A stretch of DNA of 64,000 bases from Prosopocoilus inquinatus (Eukaryota; Arthropoda; Insecta; Coleoptera; Lucanidae): assembly GCA_036172665.1 (NCBI GenBank), contig CM069871.1:1612001-1676000 (forward strand), in the 5' to 3' direction. Every line of letters starts with the position of its first letter. The first letter of the stretch is position 1. Of the stretch, positions 21,181 to 33,412 are shown one piece after another. The position numbers and the translations under genes are program-made. The notes beneath the pieces are model-generated. The model worked only from the letters and a program-made list of their open reading frames with translations, was not told the origin of the DNA and made no database searches.

Positions 21181-23065
21181 CTACAGTGTGTCTGCTGATT
21201 GAGTTCGTGATACGTATAATGGACAAAAAAATTTTGAATTCAGATTTCATATTTTGCAGTTCAGGTGCATTTTCGTCGTGCCTTCGTGTTTTTGTTTCCC
21301 TCCTTCTTCTTCATGTAACGGTGGAAGCGCGGAGGTCTCTCTAAGTTCACCGATTTTTCTGAACAATGACGAAAAAAAAAAAGAAAGAAAGAATCCCAAT
21401 TATTTAAAGTGTGAAGTTGGAATAATTAACAATTAGGAACTTTTGAACGAAAACACCAAACTGATATACAGCATATAAAAGGAAAGTAAAGTAAAATATA
21501 AATGAACGGGGAGGCTGTGGAAATCCTTCCAGGCTTGAAACTGTGTACGTAAATGAACTGCCTCAAATACCTTAACTGTGGTTCGACATCGCGCAGATAA
21601 GTTTACTCAGAGGGATCGCATATACAGTGCGTCCCTGAATTGAGTTCGCGATATGTATAATGGACCAAAAATTTTTAATTCCGATTTCATATTCGATTGC
21701 AATTCAGGACTGCTTGGTGCATTTTCGTCGTGCCTTCGTGTTTTTGCTTCCCTCCTTCTTCTTCATGTAACGGTGGAAGGGCGGAGGTCTCTCTAAATAC
21801 ACCGATTTTTCGGAACAATAACGAAAAAAAGGAAAGAAAGAATCCCAATTATCTAAAGCGTGAAGTTGGAATAATTAACAATTAGGAACTTTTGAAGGAA
21901 AACACCAAACTGAAATACAACATTCAAAAGGAAAGTAAAGTAAAATATAAATGAACGGGCAGGCTGTGGAAATCCTTCCAGGCTTGAAACTGTGTACGTA
22001 AATGAACTGCCTCAAATACCTAAACTGTGGTTCGACATCATGCAGATAAGTTTACTCAGAGGGATCGCATATACAGTGCGTCCCCGAATTGAGTTCGCGA
22101 TATGTATAATGGACCAAAAATTTTTAATTCCGATTTCATATTCGATTGCAATTCAGGTCTGCTTGGTGCATTTTCGTCGTGCCTTCGTGTTTTTGCGTCC
22201 CTTCTTCTTCTTTATGTAACGGTGGAAGGGCGGAGGTCTCTCTAAATACACCGATTTTTCGGAACAACAACGAAAAAAAGGAAAGAAAGAATCCCAATTA
22301 TCTAAAGCGTGAAGTTGGAATAATTAACAATTAGGAACTTTTGAAGGAAAACACCAAACTGAAATACAACATTCAAAAGGAAAGTAAAGTAAAATATAAA
22401 TGAACGGGCAGGCTGTGGAAATCCTTCCAAGCTTGAAACTGTGTACGTAAATGAACTGCCTCAAATACCTAAACTGTGGTTCGACATCATGCAGATAAGT
22501 TTACTCAGAGGGATCGCATATACAGTGCGTCCCCGAATTGAGTTCGCGATATGTATAATGGACCAAAAATTTTTAATTCCGATTTCATATTCGATTGCAA
22601 TTCAGGTCTGCTTGGTGCATTTTCGTCGTGCCTTCGTGTTTTTGCTTCCCTCCTTCTTCTTCATGTAACGGTGGAAGGGCGGAGGTCTCTCTAAGTTCAC
22701 CGATTTTTCTGAACAATAACGAAAAAAAAAGAAAGAAAGAATCCCAATCATCTAAAGTGTGAAGTTGGAATAATTAACAATTAGGAACTTTTGAAGGAAA
22801 ACACCAAACTGAAATACAACATTTAAAAGGAAAGTAAAGTAAAACATAAATGAACGGAGGCTGTGGAAATCCTTCCAGGCTTGAAACTGTGTACGTAAAT
22901 GAACTGCCTCAAATACCTTAACTGTGGTTCGACATCATGCAGATAAGTTTACTCAGAGGGATCGCATATACAGTGCGTCCTCGAATTGAGTTCGCGATAT
23001 GTATAATGGACCAAAAATGTTTGAATTCCGATTTCATATTCGATTGCAATTCAGGTCTGCTTGGT
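21181..23065. repeat. Tandem array, 449-bp monomer, about four copies
   Basis: The landmark tgcattttcgtcgtgccttc recurs at about 21266, 21718, 22167 and 22616. A fifth, partial unit ends near 23065. Copies are very similar, which points to recent amplification or gene conversion. Frames of 60-75 codons repeat with the units and are not genes. Confidence 0.88.
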
Positions 23066-23374
23066 ACAAGAAGATGAATTCGTTCCAAATTTGACCTTGA
23101 AAGTCTTCAAGGTGGCGGAATTAACACAAGAAGAAATAAAACATGTGTAGGCAAAGTGGCATGCACATTCCTTTTGAATTTTAAAATGATTCTCGTTTGT
23201 AATTATGGAAATTCATTTGTTTCTTTTTTCTACTTCATAATTACATTACACATTTTTAATATAATTATTTTTTTATTCATCTGCATATTTTAAATGGTAC
23301 AATTTTACATTTTTTTTTACTTTATACGTTCATTTTTCACTTCTTTTTTAAATTTATTGAAACTTGAGTGTTAT
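23066..23374. other. Non-coding, no feature recognised
   Basis: AT-rich spacer between the array and a MITE. Confidence 0.4.
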
Positions 23375-23697
23375 ATCGGGTGTTCGAAAATTGCTGGTAC
23401 AAAAAAAAAATGGTTATTGGTGATGGTGGGTTGAAGTCATCGGCAAAAAAAGAATTCAAATAAAAGTCTTTTAATTTTCGAGACAAAAATTACTCAAAAT
23501 TTGGCCAAAATTGCCACTGAGATAAGGCAACGAGCTGTCACAATTCGGCACATTGAATTGACGGAAATAATGTTATTTTACAGAAAAAAATAAAATAAAA
23601 TAAACATTACAATTTTTTAATGGGTTTTTTAGATTTCTTAGGACTTCCAGAAGCCACAGTAATTTTTTTGTACTAGCATTCTCAAACACCCTGTATT
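23375..23697. mobile_element. MITE with CGGGTGTTCG... / ...CTCAAACACCCTG ends
   Basis: The left end gggtgttcgaaaattgctgg and right end ctagcattctcaaacaccct are inverted with mismatches, both next to TA. Length is about 320 bp. It fits a small mariner-type non-autonomous element. Confidence 0.6.
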
Positions 23698-25090
23698 ATT
23701 ATTAACGCCTTATACCATTGATCTAATTTACAGCGATTGTCTTTTGTTTGTGAGAAGTTTTGTTGTCTTTGTTTGTTGCGTGCCCAAAAAATATTCTGTT
23801 TTCCTTTTTCCCTTTTTTATTCATTTTCTTTTTTCCTTTTTCCTTTTTCTTAAGCGATAGATTTTTTCCCCTTCCTTTTCGTTCGTCCAGTCCAGAGTTA
23901 GGCTTTCTTTTATTTTGATTGTTTTTCCTTGGTTTGAGTTTAAACGTTCGCTTTTCATTTTTTTTTCACCATATTTATCCATATCAGGGTCAGTTTTTTT
24001 ATGTATTTTGAATAATTTTTTGGTTTAAATTTAAGCGGACTAGTTTTGTTTTTTTTTTTGCAGAAAAAGAAAAAAAATTTCGAGTAAGAGGATCCCGCCC
24101 AAGATATTTTCATTTTTATTTTAGATTTTTAATTTGATTGGATTTGAGATTTCTCTCTTTTTTTTTTAAAGCGATCGTGTTTCGTTTCTGAAATTTATTA
24201 ATTTTTTGTTTGTTTGTTGCTTGCGCAAAGAACAATCTGCGTTTGTTTTTTTTTAAATTTTTTTAGCAAGATCGTTCGAGTCTTTTGTTTTTGCTATTTC
24301 ATTTTATTTTGAAAAGTTTTTTTCTATTTGCCTTTGTCCATTTCAGGGTTAGGTTTTTTTTTTCTTTATTACGATCGATCTTTTGTTGTTTAACTTTAAG
24401 CGATCGCTTTTGTTTCTGAAATTTCTTGTTTTTTTTTCTCCAAATTTTCGAAAGAGATTCCTTCCCAATGTACGTGTACTTACTTCCAAATTTTGTCTTC
24501 GATTTTTATTATTTGATGGATTTTCTTGTTTTAAAAATTAAAGCGATCGTCTTTTGTTTCTGAAATTTATTAATTTTTTGTTTGTTTGTTGCTTGCGCAA
24601 AGAACAATCTGCGTTTGTTTGTTTTTTAAATTTTTTTAGCAAGATCGTTCGAGTCTTTTGTTTTTGCTATTTCATTTTATTTTGAAAAGTTTTTTTCAAT
24701 TTGCATTTCTCCATTTCAGGGTTAGGTTCTTTTTTCTTTATTACGACCGATCGTTTGTTGTTTAAGTTTAAGCGATCGCTTTTGTTTCTGAAATTCGTTG
24801 TTCTTTTTTCTCTCCAAATTTTCGAAATACATTCTTTCCCAACGTACTTACTTCCAATTGCGTCTTCGATTTTTATTAATTGATTGATTTTCTTGTTTTA
24901 ATAGTTAAAGCGATCGCCTTTTGTTTCTGGAATTTGTTTTTGTTTGTTCTTCTCATGTCGCGCGTGCAAAGAATTTTCTGTGTTCCTTTTTTTGATTTTA
25001 TTTACAGACATGATTCGATCATCTTTTGTTTTTTTTTGTTTCTTTTTTTTTCGAATTACGTTTTTCGACTTTTTTTTTAAAATTAATTCG
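23698..25090 (+). repeat. T-rich tandem block, about 370-bp period, GATCGTCTTTTGTTT family
   Basis: The landmark agcgatcg followed by ttttgtttctg recurs near 24172, 24545 and 24905. The first two units share nearly 300 bp (ttgcttgcgcaaagaacaat, gcaagatcgttcgagtcttt). Long frames here are poly-F/L artefacts of T-richness. Confidence 0.65.
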
Positions 25091-25515
25091 CCAGGTCTCA
25101 GTTAGGCTTTCTCTTATTCTGACTATTATTATCGAAAACAATCGATTTCGACATCATTCTCCACGGATTGTTCAAATGTTGAAATCGGTTCACTCTTTGC
25201 ATCTTTCTCAATTTAATAGTTCCTCCTTCCTGATAATAATTCAGATAAAAATCCAAAGCGCTTTAAACTACAAAATATATTCAAATATAAGAGAAATTTT
25301 CGTACAATAACAAAAAGATTACAAAAAACAAAATAATATGTGAATTCAATTAAATTAATCAACTAATTAAAATTTAGCAATTCACATAAAATCGAAACTA
25401 GAATGAGAAAGAGAGAAGGGAAGATCAACAAAAATCAGTTTACTTCTAAAAACCTTGGTTAGATATTAAATTTTTAAGCAACAATGAATCTGTTTTATTT
25501 CAACTCAACCTCGCC
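25091..25515. other. Non-coding, no feature recognised
   Basis: AT-rich sequence with no supported exon. Confidence 0.4.
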
Positions 25516-26120
25516 GGTCGTGGATACATCTTGGGTACACTTTATTTAAAGCAAATTACGAAAATTAAATGACAGAAAAATTTTTGAACTTTGAAAACAT
25601 AATTATGAGGAGAATTGAGGTGCGTGTCAAACAGACTACACTCCTGTGTGTATCTGAAATGGCCTAAGGTCGTTGATACATCTTGGGTACACTTTATTTA
25701 AAGCAAATTACGAAAATTAAATGACAGAGAAAAATTTTTGGACTTTGAAAACATAATTATGAGGAGAATTGAGGTGCGTGTCAAACAGACTACACCCCTG
25801 TGTGAATCTGAAATGGCCTGAGGTCGTGGATACATCTTGGGTACACTTTATTTAAAGCAAATTACGAAAATTGAATGAAGAAAAATTTTTGAACTTTGAA
25901 AACATAATTATGAGGAGAATTGAGGTGCGTGTCAAACAGACTACACCCCTGTGTGAATCTGAAATGGCGTAAGGTCGTAGATACATCTTGGGTACACTTT
26001 ATTTAAAGCAAATTACGAAAATTAAATGACAGAGAAAAATTTTTGGACTTTGAAAACATAATTATGAGGATTATAATTGAGGTGCGTGCCAAACAGACTA
26101 CACCCCTGTATGAATCTGAA
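25516..26120. repeat. Tandem array, about 152-bp monomer, four copies
   Basis: The landmark gatacatcttgggtacactt recurs at about 25523, 25675, 25829 and 25980. Units carry gaggagaattgaggtgcgtg and differ by small indels. The array ends about 0.5 kb downstream of gene A. Confidence 0.88.
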
Positions 26121-26654
26121 ACGGACTAATTTCAAGTCTGCGTGGCCATTGATTTTGGAAACCTCTGATGACTCATTCTTTTTTACTAGCAGCGGTTATT
26201 ACGTAACTGATGTCGATGTAGGGCAAGGTTTGCTCGTAGGAATCAGGAGCCCTTACATAATTATTTCTTCTGTAACGCTATGACTCACTGTTTATCCAAC
26301 GATACTTTACGATCCGCAAGGCAATGCATAATGCCAGGCTTTTTTTAACACAATGCCCTCGATCTCATTTCTAGGTACGTGTACATTGCAAGCTGACTAA
26401 TGCTTTCGTTACGCAACGCTGCATGAGAGTCCGATGAGTCATATTCCCATACTTCTAATTTAATAAAGTATGTTAATTAATTAAATGAAGTGCACCGAAT
26501 TATAAAAATAATAATCATAAGAATCTAGATTCGTCCATTCAAGTAACGGCTGTTGGCTAAAATAAAAATCTTCAATCGGTATGTTTTGCTAAGGTTGTAT
26601 TGATCGGAAATCGAATAATAAAAATCGTTTATTTGTAAATCTTTAAGCACAATT
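26121..26654. other. 3' flank of gene A
   Basis: It contains a stretch (about 26150-26275) with a diverged relative at 31900-32035: ttattacgtaac / ttattatgtaac and ttatttcttctgtaac / taatttcttctgttac. A poly(A) signal AATAAA for gene A lies on the - strand at 26633-26628. Confidence 0.5.
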
Positions 26655-26814
26655 TTAGATTGAATATTCCCCCAGTGCCATGTCTATTAAAGAAAAGGGG
26701 CAGTCGAAATACAAGTCTGAACATTCTTCGTCGGAGTTTTGCCCTATTCGATATGCCCTGTGGTAAAGTCGGTGCTCCTCAGGTTCGTAGGGTGTCAGCT
26801 GTTGAAGAGGAAAT
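26655..26814 (-). CDS. Gene A exon 4
   Basis: The acceptor is tctattttag. It encodes FPLQQLTPYEPEEHRL onward with two cysteines and stops at 26655. It is 16 residues shorter at the C-terminus than gene B. The poly(A) signal is 22 bases downstream. Confidence 0.85.
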
Positions 26815-29800
26815 CTAAAATAGAAGTAATAACTTTGGTGTACAATTTAAATCCAAAAAAAATATTAGTCTCTTATCTCTCAAATTATTTTTTGGACATT
26901 TTTAAAATCGTTCATTTATGAAACTTTCTGAAAGTTTTAAAAATGTACAGGGCCATTCACAAAATTAAGTAATACATCGAAATATTTACATGCGTTTTAG
27001 ATACTGCGAAGAATAATTGAAAAACGTTTTGCTTTTTAATTTCTATTTAATTTAATCTAATTTAGAAGTCGTCAGATGACGAGAGAAATGAAAAGTTTTT
27101 GAAATATCTTATGTGTAAGCGATTAGGTAAATGATTATATTGAAGGAATTAATTTATTCGAAATTGTGTTTCGAATCTTACGTTAGCCTTGGAAAAAATT
27201 GAATGTTGCAGCTCGCCTAATGAATTACTTATTAGATTAGAGAAATTGTAAACAATCGATTAATTAAATGTTCAAAATATATTTTGAAATGTACAAAAAA
27301 AATGTATATTTCGAAATTCGTTTTTTAAAAAAATGTATGTATTGATGCAAATTGTCTGAACTGTTGATTTTGCGTCTGGCTCGTCTGTTTCAAGAAGTGT
27401 TATGTATACATTATGTCCAAGAAAACGGACGATTTTCTTCCATGAGACGTGCATTTAGTTTTTTAACTACTACTTACTATAATAATATACTTATTACTAC
27501 AGTTACTACTAACTATAGTAAGCGCTGTTTATGTCTGTGTACAGCAAGTTTAACTTTTTTTAAGACGCCCTGTATAATTTCAAATATTCGATAGCAATAT
27601 GAAGATTTTTAAAATACTTTTCTAATGTTAAGAAAAAATCCATCCAACTCGTTTAATTTTAAATTACGTACAATGCGTGTTTTGATCGCGTATAGTATAT
27701 AGTATAAATCAAAATTCAAAAGTTTGTCCAGTTTATAATATGAACGCGGCGGGGCTTTTCACCGAAACAAAACAAACGAAACGAAATGAATTCGGCCGCG
27801 GCGTGTCTCAGCAAAATCGCTGTTTTTGTCTGTCACTCGCATCATAAATTATCCACTTGCCTGAATATAATCCGGAGGAACTCTTCCAGGACGCTGTTCT
27901 CGCTCGGAGCGAGCTTTCGCGGCGCTTCGCACAAAGCTCGAAAAATGCAAGTCCGACCGTCGAATCCCATCCTGAAAAAGAAAAAAAAAAGATTGAATAT
28001 CGAATAAATTGAAAGAGTATTTCACTGCAGTACTCTAAAGATTACCAACCCGTTCATTATGAGTTCCATCTTCTGGTATAAATCTCGGCGGTGTCTGCGT
28101 TGCATCACGCGCTTGGGATGGAAGAATTCCTGGAATGTTGAGGAATCGTTCGGGAGGTCGAACGAAAGACCCCAGTTAACTCCCTCCGAGAAGATGCTTG
28201 TGGGGAGGATGGTGTTTGTAGTCAAACACAGAGCCACCTGTTCATCGATAGGTTACATGAGAGTTAAGAAAAACAAAACGAAAACTTGCAATTAGTTTTA
28301 TTTAAGGGGACCCTACATATAAATACTAAAATACATAGAATGGCACAAAGGAGTCAAAATTTTTGAGATCGCTTGCGAATTCTGGGACACTTTGTATATT
28401 GGAACGCTACTTATTGGTAATCGTATTTATATGTATACTTTAGGTTACGGGGCGTCGATAGTTATGATAGAATAATTTAATTTATACATTTTTATACTGT
28501 CCAAGCAGGAAATCAACCTCCACCATTTCCTTCAATGCTTCAAGCTTAATGCAATATCTTGCTCGTGGTTCCACTTTTTTCATTTCTTTTCTTTTGCGTA
28601 AAACGTGTCTAGTGTTATGTTTTAGTTACATTCGGACTTTCTCAATACATCTACCTTCTTCCAGCCTTCAGTTTCGACTGGTCTTTGCAATTTCTTCATA
28701 AAAATTTGTCTCTTGCGCCAAATTCAATTTCCTTTCTCTATTTGGTAGTTAATTCTGCCTCTTTACTTGCTTACTAACACTTGCGTAACTGACTGTTTTG
28801 AAAGAGTTACATTATTTAACTGCAGAAATAGGTACCTCGAGTGCCAGCCAATTTCGAATTTTTTTCGAAAAGTAAATACAATTATTAATACGTTTTGAAA
28901 CATGTTTTCATTCTGCCCAAAAACTAACGAAGAGTGTAAGGTACAGCTAAACTTCAGAATTTTCTTCTTTTTCACTCGTTCCAGTTCATCTTCTCTGAGC
29001 TGAGTTGCTGCCACTTATCTGATACTAACAGTTATTTTAATGATGACATATCATTTAGAAGTTCCTCTTCCTCTTTCTCCGTTCACTGTTCTTCAATGGA
29101 TGCCATCGAGAACCTATCATTTTCACTATATCCAGAAAGGTCATCTTTCAATAATTTTTTCTTGTTTGGTTACTCTTTCTAGTAAACACACCCACCTAAC
29201 GAAAGCAATTATTTTGATGCTGTTGTACTAACTAAATACGAGCCTTTCTTTTCCTCTTTTGCTATCCTAAGAACTTCATAGATAGATCCAGCCTATTCAT
29301 TATATCCAGTAAGATTGCATTTCCATTAGATTTTACTGTGGTTGTACTTCTTTGGTTGTTCCTTCCAGTAAACAAACCCATTTAAAGAATGTGATTATTT
29401 GGATATTGTCGCACTATCCAAATTTCCTCTTTTACCATCTCGTGAACTTCAATAAATCCCATCTATTCACTGTGCTGGTAAGATCATGCTTCCATTAGCT
29501 TATTCCACGATTTTTCTTCTTGACTTACTCCTTCCAGTAAATCCATCTAAAGAAAGTAAATATTTTGATGAGGTCATGCTATCTAAAAATTGGCCTTCCT
29601 CTTCCTCTTTTGCCACTAATTGCGCAGAATTTCCCACATTCCAAAATCTTATCATTCTTTTTTATTTTGCTGCCAAGTTGGGCTGCGCTCATCCAAAGCC
29701 GGCAACCATTTTGATGATGTACCTAAAACTATGCGTTTTTGCCTCCATTTCTTTTGTTTTCGGATATGCCCGCAGCAAAGTGTCATTTCAGGTGACTCTC

Positions 29801-32437
29801 AAATCGGGGTTGTCTTCTTTGATTACTCTTTTCAGTTTCATTTCCTGAAACGGCAACCATCAAACCATTCCGGCCATTACTTTGTCCATCACGGTATGAC
29901 TCTGCGGACAATTTTCGTAGAAAACAAAATGATTTCTCAATATACTGGGCGTTTCGAACTTAACGCCTGGGATATCGGAATTCGAAAACCATACGAAAAA
30001 ATTCCTGTACATTTTTTCCACAAATATAATGAAGACGCCTAAATTAATTTTTATTTAATTATTAACTAACCAAAAAAAATTTCTGATGTTTCATTCACAT
30101 CCACGATAAAAGCAGAAATATTTTGAAAGCCAATCAGATAATTAGTTTTTCTGAGGCAATAAGAAATTGCGCTGTTTGCAACAGATTCTTGTCGCCAAGG
30201 TCATTTTAATCATCTGTTTCGACACTTCTTTTATAACAATTTTACTCTCATTGCCCTGGATCGATTCTATCATTTTTTTTCCTTATACTTATATTCATTG
30301 TACATATAGGGTTTTCCATGACGCAATGTCACGTGACAGACAATGCAAACTTTGGCCTTTATCATTTGCCAAACAAATTTTGTTTTGGGGCCTTAAAAAG
30401 TGGCGCAAATTTTCAAGAATTAATTTTTTATTAATTAGTTAATATTTATTTACTCTAGGCCGGTTTCGCACTAATTACAAAAAAATGTCATTTACTAATT
30501 TTATACAGGGTTATTCACCTAACACGTACAAGGTGTTTCTCTTGATGCCGCTTCCTTCACATCTCTTTAGTTATTATTATTATATTTGCAGTTGTTTGAA
30601 GTATTCTAACAGCGATAATTTTTTTAAAAAGTTGAATAACGCAAGAATGGTTTAGATTAGGTGGGTGTCTCATAACCTACGGAGGAGATTAAAGTGGTAG
30701 CTAGGGGAGCTCGAATTAAAGATTTTTTCTTAATAAATTTTTGGGAAAAAACCAATAACTAAAAAGTTACAAGAGTTTAAAGTGAAATTAATTAACAAGC
30801 AAAAGTAACTCCCTGTAGTAATATTTTACATTTTAGATGCAAATTTCAGGCATTTATGAGTTAATTGAACACTGCTTTACAATAAACAACTATTTTAAAA
30901 AAATGCAGTCACGTTAAAGTAACGGCTATTTCATTTTTCTCTTTTAATGCCCAAAAACGGGTTTTCATTTCGATGTGAACCGCCTACTAATTAAAAACAA
31001 AACTAGGAAACAGATTAACATAGACATTTTATGAATGGTGGTTTTGATAAATTTAGAGTTTATTTAATAATAAATTTGCATTTTGTGAATTAATTTTGAT
31101 TAATTAAGAAGCTACAGGTGTAAATTAAAGAAGAAATTAAGAAAGTTAAACTGTTGTAGTTTTCTTGTTATTGGGTTTTGGTCAAAGGCGAATTAAGAAA
31201 AAAGCTTTATTTTGATGTCCTACAGCTGCCCTTTCAATCTCCTCCGTACGTTGTGAGACACCCAGTATATGGTACAAAAAGTCACATTTAAATTCAGTCT
31301 GAAGTCCGAAAATGTGATAATATATAGGGTGTATCATATGAAATAACGAAGTGACATAGCATTTAGTCTAAACGTAACACTTTGTATACACCAAACTGAT
31401 CTGAAAATATGCTCCACATGAAACCAAGTAACTTCTTGATTTGAAATACTTATTGTGAAATGAATAACTAGAAATATATGAAAGGAAGCCTCCTTAAGTG
31501 GAACATCCTGTGTATTAGTGGACAATGTAAGTTTTATTTATTATTAAATATGTGACAAAATGCATTTCTAAAAGATCGGGTCCAAAAATCGATGTATCAA
31601 AATAGTCAGCGTCTCATCGACACCACATTTAATGAGCGAGTGCTTACTGGTAATCGTATTTATGCCAAAAAGCGAGGGGTTAAGGGGCGTCGATAGTTTT
31701 AATACAACACAAAATAAATAAGACACATTTATTGGGGTTGCAACTTACATGACAGATTGAAGAACCACCGTACTAGACGACATGAGTGTCGCGCACCGTG
31801 ACAAGGGTCTTTTCGAATTGATTTATGATCGAACAAATTCATATGAAATGACTTGACATAATTTCCAGTTTACGTAAAGTTTGGGTCAGGCGGTGTTCTT
31901 GTCTTGCTCTCTTTAGTGGTAAACGTTATTATGTAACCAATGTGACCGATGTGCGCATGACGTTCCTTGCAATGTACGGGTAATGAGTCAGGAGGTTCCG
32001 ACTTTACGTAATAATTTCTTCTGTTACAATATTGAAACAATCTCGAACATGATCAAAATTAGAAAATTTTAATTTTAAATAGAACTCGATCAAAGTCAAT
32101 GAACCGTCTTGGCCCTCCGACAAATTACCTTACCCACTAATTAGCTTCAATTAAAAGCCTGATGACTTAAGTAAACAAGACAAGCAGCGCAAGAAATTGT
32201 AAAATGCTTCCTGTAAAGTTTGTTTGCGACGGCTTAATTGAGACGGACGTGTTTCTTTATTCCGACTGATGATAATAAAAACAAATAACTTACAGACAGA
32301 CTGGCGCCTTCTGGAAAGGCGACATATCTTCTATGTCGAGAGCGCATCAAGAAGTTCTCGCCGTCACTTCTGGCGTCGGCGAAATTTGCAAAAAGAGCGA
32401 CGACGACGGCGACGCCGAGGAAAATTGACCCCATCAT
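26655..32437 (-). CDS. DM4/DM12 family secreted protein, gene A (four exons, about 200 aa)
   Basis: Exons on the - strand: 32437-32294, 28237-28050, 27971-27861 and 26814-26655. They join in phases 0, 2, 2 to one open frame. The protein has a signal peptide (MGSIFLGVAVVVALFANFA), then RSRHRRYVAFPEGASLS, then VNWGLSFDLPNDSS with an N-glycosylation sequon, then QRRHRRDLYQKMELIM, then GFDGRTCIFRALCE. The last exon has PEEHRLYHRAYRIG and two cysteines (ECSDLYFDC) before ALGEYSI and the stop. Signal peptide and basic sites imply secretion and proprotein-convertase cleavage; the family's molecular function is unknown. Two splice donors are unusual: intron 2 uses GTTGGT and intron 3 uses GC (AG|GCAAGT). 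Closest relative here is gene B. The start could be either of two adjacent ATGs. Confidence 0.85.
26815..27860. other. Gene A intron 3
   Basis: Bounded by a GC donor and tctattttag. It may hold an old element with tacagggc (26946) and gccctgta (27567) ends. Otherwise AT-rich. Confidence 0.5.
27861..27971 (-). CDS. Gene A exon 3
   Basis: 111 nt, phase 2 on both sides, encoding MGFDGRTCIFRALCE and the helix-like EFLRIIF. The acceptor is tttttcag. The exon is followed by GCAAGT, a classic GC-AG donor. Confidence 0.85.
28050..28237 (-). CDS. Gene A exon 2
   Basis: 188 nt, the same length as gene B exon 2. Encodes VALCLTTNTILPTS to DLYQKMELIMN. The acceptor is gatgaacag with a poor pyrimidine tract. 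The homologous donor position is followed by GTTGGT, a weak donor; a GTAATC four bases on would break the frame to exon 3. Confidence 0.82.
28238..32293. other. Gene A intron 1 (about 4 kb) with repeats
   Basis: It holds a degenerate repeat of about 170-180 bp (28980-29620; ccttccagtaaac words near 29180, 29365 and 29528), a MITE at 30661-31264, and two diverged copies of a ggtaatcgtatttat ... ggggcgtcgatagtt segment (28415 and 31640). The frames at 29486-30042 lie in this intron and have no recognisable domain. Confidence 0.55.
30661..31264. mobile_element. MITE with GGGTGTCTCA TIRs
   Basis: The left end gggtgtctcataacctacgg and right end ccgtacgttgtgagacaccc are inverted copies of about 30 bp (with ggaggagatt / aatctcctcc). 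No coding capacity. It lies in intron 1 of gene A. Confidence 0.7.
32294..32437 (-). CDS. Gene A exon 1
   Basis: Encodes 48 residues: signal peptide and the first basic cluster (RSRHRR) before YVAFPEGASLS. Ends in phase 0 at the donor GTAAGT (32293-32288). Exon 1 of gene B ends at the same residue. Confidence 0.85.
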
Positions 32438-33207
32438 AACCGTTCTCGGTGGAATGTTGCAATCGAGTTAAGACCTAACAAATAGGAGCATAAAAGCTGC
32501 GAAGTAATAAACAAACACCCGCCCAGTTAGTGCAATTACGTATAACACCGTGCGGTTAACCTATTTCTTTTTTTTTTTTGTTCATCTTGAACCGAAACTT
32601 AGGTTACTTTAACCGCTTTAATTAGCGGGAGAGCATTCGACTGTTTTACCAGCAATTATTGGGGATTTTGTTTCTTGAAACGCTGATTTGCACGTCTAAT
32701 TACACGCGCACACCTTTAATTAGTTAGGCGAAATTCGCGTTGCTAATTCCTTGTGTAAACAGTCCTTCAAATTCTGGAGTGAATTCTTAAATTAAAATCT
32801 TCGACTTAAAAAGAAATTAAGTTCAACTCAGTAAAGCTAGATTTTTTTTTTATTGCGGTATTGCACTTTTGTGTGGTGGAACACCTGCACGCCGGTACTT
32901 CTGTCGGTGCAATTTCAAATAATGCCGCTGCGACTTAATTTTTAAAATCATTATCACTTGGTTATTAATTTTGTGTCTTTTACTAACGTTAATGAATAAT
33001 TTTGACTGCACGTTTTTGATTAAAATTCATTTATTTTCTTATTCTTATTTTTTTTTCTCTACGACTCCGTTTTCGTAATTTTGAAAACGTTCTGTCTGTT
33101 CTGAGTAAGTGGCATAAAATTTTCGGGTTTGTTTCAAGCAAAATAACACACTCCTTCGTTTTTACGATTTATTTCTTAAACTAAGCTCTAAGACCTCGCG
33201 TGACAAT
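32438..33207. promoter_or_regulatory. Intergenic region: promoter side of gene A, 3' flank of gene B
   Basis: About 770 bp between the start of A and the stop of B, which are in tandem on the - strand. It contains the AATAAA of gene B on the - strand (33173-33168). The A promoter must lie here, but no clear core element is visible. Confidence 0.5.
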
Positions 33208-33412
33208 TCATTCCGAGTCATTGTTCAAATCGTCGTCCGGTATATTCTCCACTAAACTCGAGTAAGCACCTAAAGCCATGTCTATCAAGGAAAAATGGCA
33301 CCCGGGAAACATGTCCGTGCATTCTTCTTCGGAATCGAGTCCTCGTCGGTAGGCCCTGTGGTACAACCTGTGCTCCTCCGGTTCGCATGGAAGAAGTGCT
33401 TTCAGGGGGAAA
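33208..33412 (-). CDS. Gene B exon 4
   Basis: The acceptor is a T-run plus ag at 33414-33413. Encodes FPLKALLPCEPEEHRL onward, two conserved cysteines and an acidic tail. Poly(A) signal AATAAA at 33173-33168. Confidence 0.87.

Noticed and set aside
27352..27594. 80-codon frame resembling a transposase fragment
   Set aside because: No catalytic motif readable; resemblance too weak to claim.
29486..30042. Two overlapping frames of 120 and 140 codons
   Set aside because: They lie inside intron 1 of gene A, next to a degenerate repeat, and show no family resemblance.
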